Assembly: GCA_023433505.1 (NCBI GenBank) | Contig: JAEZCO010000056.1 | Coordinates: 1-64,000, forward strand | Origin: Bacillota bacterium | GTDB lineage: Bacteria; Bacillota; Clostridia; Acetivibrionales; DTU013 | Length of the DNA: 64,000 nucleotides | Reading direction: 5' to 3' | In this document: one piece after another, positions 59,268-64,000 of the stretch | Layout of the letters: each line of letters starts with the position of its first letter | How positions within the stretch are numbered: the first letter of the stretch is position 1 | Notes under the pieces: generated by a model | What the model saw: the letters and a program-made list of their open reading frames with translations, nothing else | Database searches by the model: none | Told to the model about the DNA's origin: nothing | Program-made: the position numbers and the translations under genes

Positions 59268-60983
59268 ATGCTTAAGAGTATTAGTTTGAATTCCTATTGG
59301 AATATCAGGTTTGATGAGGAGGACAGGGGGATTGAAGACAACTGGCACATAAACCAGCCCGACAGTCTTGAAAGTATCTGGGTCCCCTCCTGCTGGAACG
59401 AATTGCGGGAGGAATATCTTCATTATGTCGGAGTGGCCTGGTATTACAAGAAATTTCTTTACAGGGAGTCGCCGGAGGCCAAAAGGCAAGTCCTGTTCTT
59501 TAACGGCATAAATTACAAATGCAGGATCTGGCTGAACGGCAAGCAGGTAGGCAGGCATACAGGAGGATTCACGCCCTTTGAGGTCGATATAACCAATGCT
59601 GTGGTTAAAAACGGCGAGAACTTCCTGGTCATACGGGTAGACAGCACCATCACAAACATGACCTCACCTCCCTATGGCGTTGACTGGTTCAACTACGGAG
59701 GCATCTACAGGGATGTGCAGCTCCTTGAGACGGGCGAAGCGTGGATAGACGACGTAACCGTCAGGACAAAAATGAGCGGGGATGTCGGGATAAAAGTGGA
59801 TATCGGCAGCTTTACGCCGGGGCCGCACTATGCCCTTGAGCTATGCGTCAATGAAAAAGAAAAGGCCGCTTCCGTGTATAGTTTAAGCTACACAGCGGCT
59901 TCCTCCTGCAGTTGCATCGATTTGAAGCTGGAACAGCCAAAGCTGTGGTCGCCGGACACCCCGTATTTGTATGAGTTCATGATCGTGCTGAAAAGGGATA
60001 ATGAGATCCAGGATATTTGGGAGCACAAAATCGGTGTCAGGGAATTTTCGATAAAAAACAGACAGGTTTATATCAATGAAAAACGGGTCAATCTGAGGGG
60101 CTATGCCAAGCATGAGGAATATCCGATGCTGGGGCGCACCTTTTCCTATGACATTGTCAGGAAAGACTATGAGATCTGCAAACAGGGGAACGCAAACCTG
60201 GTCAGGCTGGTGCACTATCCCCACCATCTGCAGGAGTATGAAATCGCCAGCGAGACAGGGATGGTGGCAATCGCCGAAGTGCCCAATGTGAACTTCAAAA
60301 AAGAACAGTTCATGAACCCCGAGCTGCTTGAGCTGGCAGTCAATCAGATGAAGGAGACCATAAAATATTGCAAGAATGAAGCTTGCATCATGTTCTGGAG
60401 CTTGTTTATAGAGTGCAAGACCTATGAGGATGCCGCGGTGGAATTTGTCCGCAAGTATATACAGCTTGCCAGAGAATCGGACCCGACAAGGTTTACGGTG
60501 CATGCCTCGGATATACCCCTTGAAGACAGGACCTATGAATACTTTGACGTGGTGGGGATAAATTACTGGAGGGGCTGGTACGGAGGGCATACCATAGAGG
60601 AGGGAAGCAGTCTGCTGGATAAAATAGCCGCAAGGTACCCCGACAAACCGGTATTGATGACTTCCGGAGGCTGGGAGGGATTGTATGGCAGTCACTCCTA
60701 CAGAGGGAACGTGAAATGGTCTGAGGAGTCCCAGGCGGATTATCTTGAAAAGCTCACGGAAATGTACATAGCCAAGCCTTACATAATAGGTCAGGTGGTA
60801 TGGACCTTCAATGACTTCAGGGTATGGCCGTGGGTGACGGACGGCAATGCATACTGGCCCAACAGACCCATGGAGATGAATTATAAAGGAGCCGTGGACT
60901 GCTTCAGAAGGCCGAAGCTTGCCTATTACAGATTGCAGGAGACCTTTAAAAAATGGGATGGCAGAGGGAATTGCGATTTATAA
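59268..60983 (+). CDS. GH2-family protein with altered active site
   Basis: The 571-residue protein has the beta-glucuronidase/galactosidase plan: sugar-binding jelly roll (about 1-160), Ig-like domain (about 165-260) and TIM barrel from about 265. The acid/base region reads WSLFIE (Glu382), where GH2 enzymes have an Asn before the Glu. The nucleophile region reads MTSGGWEGLYGSHS with Ser466 where E. coli beta-glucuronidase has TEYG. The barrel end QVVWTFNDF is normal. Without the nucleophile Glu, ordinary retaining hydrolysis is doubtful. There is no signal peptide, so it acts inside the cell on imported material. AAAGGTGAGG precedes ATG 59268. Confidence 0.88.
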   Translation: MLKSISLNSYWNIRFDEEDRGIEDNWHINQPDSLESIWVPSCWNELREEYLHYVGVAWYYKKFLYRESPEAKRQVLFFNGINYKCRIWLNGKQVGRHTGGFTPFEVDITNAVVKNGENFLVIRVDSTITNMTSPPYGVDWFNYGGIYRDVQLLETGEAWIDDVTVRTKMSGDVGIKVDIGSFTPGPHYALELCVNEKEKAASVYSLSYTAASSCSCIDLKLEQPKLWSPDTPYLYEFMIVLKRDNEIQDIWEHKIGVREFSIKNRQVYINEKRVNLRGYAKHEEYPMLGRTFSYDIVRKDYEICKQGNANLVRLVHYPHHLQEYEIASETGMVAIAEVPNVNFKKEQFMNPELLELAVNQMKETIKYCKNEACIMFWSLFIECKTYEDAAVEFVRKYIQLARESDPTRFTVHASDIPLEDRTYEYFDVVGINYWRGWYGGHTIEEGSSLLDKIAARYPDKPVLMTSGGWEGLYGSHSYRGNVKWSEESQADYLEKLTEMYIAKPYIIGQVVWTFNDFRVWPWVTDGNAYWPNRPMEMNYKGAVDCFRRPKLAYYRLQETFKKWDGRGNCDL

Positions 60984-61016
60984 GCAGTCCCTATATTAGT
61001 AGAAACTGAAAGGAAA

Positions 61017-61051
61017 AAAGGAATATGGCAGCTTGTCTGCCATATTCCTTT
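61017..61051. terminator. Bidirectional terminator
   Basis: AAAGGAATATGGCAG pairs perfectly with CTGCCATATTCCTTT around CTTGT. It lies between the GH2 gene and the convergent hydrogenase gene. Confidence 0.85.
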
Positions 61052-61109
61052 CCTATTGTTATCTTTCTTTCAAATTATACTCTATAAGCAGCTTTCGAAT
61101 AGGCTGCTG

Positions 61110-64000
61110 CTAATTAACGCGTGCATGAATGCTGTCGAGGATAGCCTCTCCGATCCGTTTTCCGTTAAGGGTCACATAAATGCCTTCACCGGCGTGATTC
61201 TCCTTCAAACGGATTGTTTTTACCTCAATAAAGGGGTCCATCTTAAGCTGCTTTATGGCATCCGACAACTGGGTATAAAGTTCTTTTGAACCTAAAGCTT
61301 TGCAAGCGTCACAGGTGCAGATGGTATATTCCCGTGTGACAAAGGTGGAATCGGCCTTTTTCCGCATGTTTTTACCGGAGCTGTCGCCGTTTTTCGGAGA
61401 GTACCCGGTATGCAGCAGCTCATGGGCAAGATGGGAGTTGGCGTCGCCGTAGAAATCCTTGTAAAGCCACAAAACATCGGGATTTTCCTGGGACTTACGG
61501 TATTTTGCAGTCTTATCGATATTGACCAGGACCTGCTGGCGTTTTTCCAGGGCATCCACTTTTTCCGGAACCGGATGGCCTGCTCCGCAGATGCAGCCGC
61601 CGGGGCATGCCATGACTTCGATCAGATCGTAGCCCACATCGATGCCCTGGATGATTTTCTCAATGATGGGCTCCGCATTGTGCAGACCGCTGATGACAGC
61701 GACACGGACCTTTGTGCCGTTAGCCTCCACCGTAGCCTCTTTGACGCCCTCAAAACCGCGGATTTCTTCGAAGTCCAGGTGGTCGGTGAGGACATTTCCG
61801 GTAAGCTTTTCTACCGCCATCCGCAGCGCGGCTTCCGCGACTCCTCCGGATGCTCCGAAAAGAACGCCGGCGCCGGATACCTGCTTATAGGGCTCATCGA
61901 ATTCCTGGGGCTCAATTGCTGCAGTATCAATGCGCGCAAGCTTTACCATCTCCAGCATTTCACTGGAGGTAAGAACCGCGTCGACATCACGTATTCCGTC
62001 CGGTGCAAATTCAGGCCGCGCCGCTTCATGCTTCTTCGCCAGGCAGGGGACCACCGAGACCACATACAGATCTTCTTTATTAATACCCGCAAGCTTAGCA
62101 TAATGGCTTTTTACCGTCGCACCCATCATCATTTGAGGGGATTTGCAGCTGGACAGGTGAGGGATGATTTCCGGATAGCGCTTTTCGACAAAATTGACCC
62201 AGCCGGGGCAGCAGGAGGTGAACTGGGGCATTACACCCTTTTCCTCAACACGGGTCAGGAACTCTGTGGTCTCTTCTACAATGGTCAGGTCCGCGGCAAA
62301 AGAGAAGTCAAAAACCTTGTCGAAGCCCAGCTTTTTAAGAAGCCCGGCCATAAAGGGAGATGCGGCGTCAAAAGGGATGCCGAACTTTGTAGAGATAATG
62401 CTGCGTACTGCCGGCGCAACAAAGGCAACAACCGTCTTACCGGGATCATTGACAGCCCGGAAAACCTTGCCTCTTTCACGGCGGTAATCCAGGGCGCCGC
62501 AAGGACAAGCCGTGACGCACTGCCCGCAGCTGACGCAGTCTGTTTCCTGCAGCGGAAGACCACTCTTGGTACCCACCAACTGCCGGCCGTGTTTCATATA
62601 AAAGGCCAGAATGTCCGGTCCCTCGATCTCAGCGCAGGCAGCGATACAGCGTCCGCAGGAGATGCACTTGTTATGGTCGCGCATGATGAAGGGATGATCG
62701 TCTACAATGGGGATATACGGACGTTCATGGATCGGATTCTTAAATTCGATAGTATGAGAGCAGGCCTCTTTTCTCAAATCACAGGTGAAACGCTGAGAGC
62801 ATCCGCATTTCAGGCAGCGGCGCGCTTCATCCCTGGCGGTTTGCTCGGCTAATCCCAGCTCAACCTCCGTAAAGTTTTTATTGCGCTCATTCACAGAAAG
62901 AGCCGGCATTACGGCACGCGCCAGTTTAGGCATCTCATTGAACTCCCATTTCGGAAGATCTTCCATGGTGCCGCGGCTGCAGCTATAGTCGATAGTAGCC
63001 TCTTTGACATAGCCTTTCGTGAGGAAGCTGTCCATGGCTTCCGCCGCGTGACGGCCGGCAGCTACAGCCTGGATGACGGTGGCGGGACCTGTTACGCAGT
63101 CGCCCCCGGCGAATATCTTGATTTCGGAAGTTTGGGAGGTTTTGCCGTTGATTTCGATATCTCCCCACTTATTCAGCTTCACCGGCAGGTCGTTATACAG
63201 GAATTGCGTATTTGTGCTCTGGCCGATGGCGCCGATAATTGTGTCGGCCTCAATGATAATGTCGCTGCCTTCAATTGGAACCGGACGGCGGCGGCCGGAA
63301 CGGTCGGGCTCGCCCAGGGTCATTTTGATGCAATGCAGCATTTTTTTACCGTCCTCGGAAACAATGCTGTTGGGCGCCATTAAGAAGAGCATTTCAACTC
63401 CTTCATGCATGGCTTCTTCAACTTCATAGGGCTCTGCCGGCATTTCTTCCCGGGTACGGCGGTAGATGAGCTTCACTGATTTTGCCCCTTTGCGCAATGC
63501 GACCCGGGCACAGTCGATGGCCGTATTGCCGCCGCCGATAACCACTACGGTGTCACCCAGCTTTATATTTACTCCTTTTGTGACTTGTTCAAGGTACTGT
63601 ATGCCAAGCCACACACCTTCCAGGTTTTCGCCTTCAATATGCAGGGGCGTGGCACGCCATGAGCCGATGGCCAGATAAACCGAGTCGAAATCTTTGTTGA
63701 GATCCTCCAGAGAGAGATGCGTTCCCAGAGCCTTTCCCGTCATTATTTTTACACCCAGTTTTTTCATGCTGTCGATTTCTTTGTCCAGCGTAGCCTTAGG
63801 CAGCCGGTATTCGGGTATGCCGTAACGCATCATCCCGCCGGCATGGGGCAGGCGCTCAAACACAGTCACGTCATGGCCGTTTATTGCGCTGTAATAAGCC
63901 GCCGACAGACCGGAGGGGCCTGAGCCGACAATAGCGATTTTCTTGCCTGATGCAGGGCTTTTATCCGGCAGCCAGGGATTTTCCTGGGACAGATCCCAAT
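61110..64000 (-). CDS. [FeFe] hydrogenase fused to GltD-like flavoprotein (5' truncated)
   Basis: The frame continues off the window edge; at least 962 residues are visible. Order: FAD-binding motif IAIVGSGPSGLSAAYY (63911-63958), NAD(P)-binding VVVIGGGNTAIDCARVAL, a GltD-like C-terminal block (GDCVTGPATVIQAVAAGRHA), a Cys-rich linker (RCLKCGC), two [4Fe-4S] ferredoxin motifs (CISCGRCIAAC, CVSCGQCVTAC), then the H-cluster: TSCCPGW, VVPCLAKKHE and EVMACPGGCICGAGHP. The hydrogenase small-subunit tail follows (NPDVLWLYKDF). A last domain begins ICTCDACKALGS and resembles a [2Fe-2S] thioredoxin-like fold lacking its second Cys pair. It probably exchanges electrons between NAD(P)H, ferredoxin and protons. 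Confidence 0.95.
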   Translation of the reverse strand, partial: WDLSQENPWLPDKSPASGKKIAIVGSGPSGLSAAYYSAINGHDVTVFERLPHAGGMMRYGIPEYRLPKATLDKEIDSMKKLGVKIMTGKALGTHLSLEDLNKDFDSVYLAIGSWRATPLHIEGENLEGVWLGIQYLEQVTKGVNIKLGDTVVVIGGGNTAIDCARVALRKGAKSVKLIYRRTREEMPAEPYEVEEAMHEGVEMLFLMAPNSIVSEDGKKMLHCIKMTLGEPDRSGRRRPVPIEGSDIIIEADTIIGAIGQSTNTQFLYNDLPVKLNKWGDIEINGKTSQTSEIKIFAGGDCVTGPATVIQAVAAGRHAAEAMDSFLTKGYVKEATIDYSCSRGTMEDLPKWEFNEMPKLARAVMPALSVNERNKNFTEVELGLAEQTARDEARRCLKCGCSQRFTCDLRKEACSHTIEFKNPIHERPYIPIVDDHPFIMRDHNKCISCGRCIAACAEIEGPDILAFYMKHGRQLVGTKSGLPLQETDCVSCGQCVTACPCGALDYRRERGKVFRAVNDPGKTVVAFVAPAVRSIISTKFGIPFDAASPFMAGLLKKLGFDKVFDFSFAADLTIVEETTEFLTRVEEKGVMPQFTSCCPGWVNFVEKRYPEIIPHLSSCKSPQMMMGATVKSHYAKLAGINKEDLYVVSVVPCLAKKHEAARPEFAPDGIRDVDAVLTSSEMLEMVKLARIDTAAIEPQEFDEPYKQVSGAGVLFGASGGVAEAALRMAVEKLTGNVLTDHLDFEEIRGFEGVKEATVEANGTKVRVAVISGLHNAEPIIEKIIQGIDVGYDLIEVMACPGGCICGAGHPVPEKVDALEKRQQVLVNIDKTAKYRKSQENPDVLWLYKDFYGDANSHLAHELLHTGYSPKNGDSSGKNMRKKADSTFVTREYTICTCDACKALGSKELYTQLSDAIKQLKMDPFIEVKTIRLKENHAGEGIYVTLNGKRIGEAILDSIHARVN

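Noticed and set aside
61410..62852. A 480-codon plus-strand frame inside the hydrogenase gene.
   Set aside because: It is antisense to the ferredoxin and H-cluster coding sequence, whose motifs are unmistakable.

Overview
The window looks like a chromosomal segment from a Gram-positive anaerobe of class Clostridia. Supporting signs are strong AGGAGG ribosome-binding sites, frequent TTG and GTG starts, lipoproteins and S-layer-homology proteins, a B12-dependent ribonucleotide reductase, an [FeFe] hydrogenase, and many ECF-sigma, two-component and ABC modules. A Ruminiclostridium/Acetivibrio-like saccharolytic clostridium is my guess; the species cannot be read from the sequence. I see no prophage, CRISPR array or intact insertion sequence.

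Layout. (1) 1-440: the end of an rRNA operon, with 5S rRNA, a terminator and a tRNA-Asn whose 5' portion and leader lie in a 50-bp tandem duplication. (2) 0.6-7.3 kb: two tandem DUF4015 (GH-like) secreted proteins, then class II ribonucleotide reductase interrupted by a LAGLIDADG intein exactly at the thiyl-radical cysteine. (3) 7.5-10.8 kb: ECF sigma, membrane protein, ABC ATPase and permease; then a flavin oxidase. (4) 12.4-15.8 kb, minus strand: response regulator, ABC ATPase, permease and histidine kinase, a peptide-antibiotic-sensing type of locus, with an aegerolysin/Cry34-like small protein divergent from it. (5) 16.5-18.1 kb: an FMN-binding lipoprotein and a secreted DUF2680 triple-repeat protein. 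(6) 18.2-28.2 kb: ROK repressor, ribose-type sugar ABC transporter, polyol dehydrogenase, class III aminotransferase, Gfo/Idh/MocA oxidoreductase and DeoR regulator, read as a catabolic locus for an amino sugar or amino polyol. (7) 28.3-31.4 kb: D,D-carboxypeptidase with a VanR/VanS-like pair; TAAG repeats in 11-bp phase precede both transcription units, and a hairpin covers the carboxypeptidase ribosome-binding site.

(8) 31.6-40.2 kb: a lipoprotein, two ECF-sigma/anti-sigma units and two ABC-2 pairs, plus the collapsed remnant of an ABC exporter. (9) 40.3-46.1 kb: three S-layer-homology proteins. The second is an apparently active trypsin-like (HtrA-type) protease; the third is a paralogue whose catalytic Asp and Ser are replaced and which carries an extra propeller-like C-terminus. 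(10) 46.3-47.8 kb: a chemoreceptor-like protein with its sensor domain after the signalling domain, behind an attenuator-like hairpin. (11) 48.5-61 kb: a polysaccharide- or glycoside-utilisation region with LplB/LplC-type permeases, a solute-binding protein with an N-terminal Ig-like domain, a membrane AraC sensor-regulator, a cupin-AraC regulator, a uroporphyrinogen-decarboxylase-family protein, an IS3 remnant, a decayed solute-binding-protein gene, and a GH2 protein lacking the usual nucleophile. (12) 61.1-64.0 kb: the 3' part of a fused GltD-like flavoprotein/[FeFe] hydrogenase that runs off the window.

The recurring theme is surface sensing and envelope stress: three ECF units, two two-component systems, four ABC-2 type pumps and several exported proteins sit among carbohydrate uptake genes.
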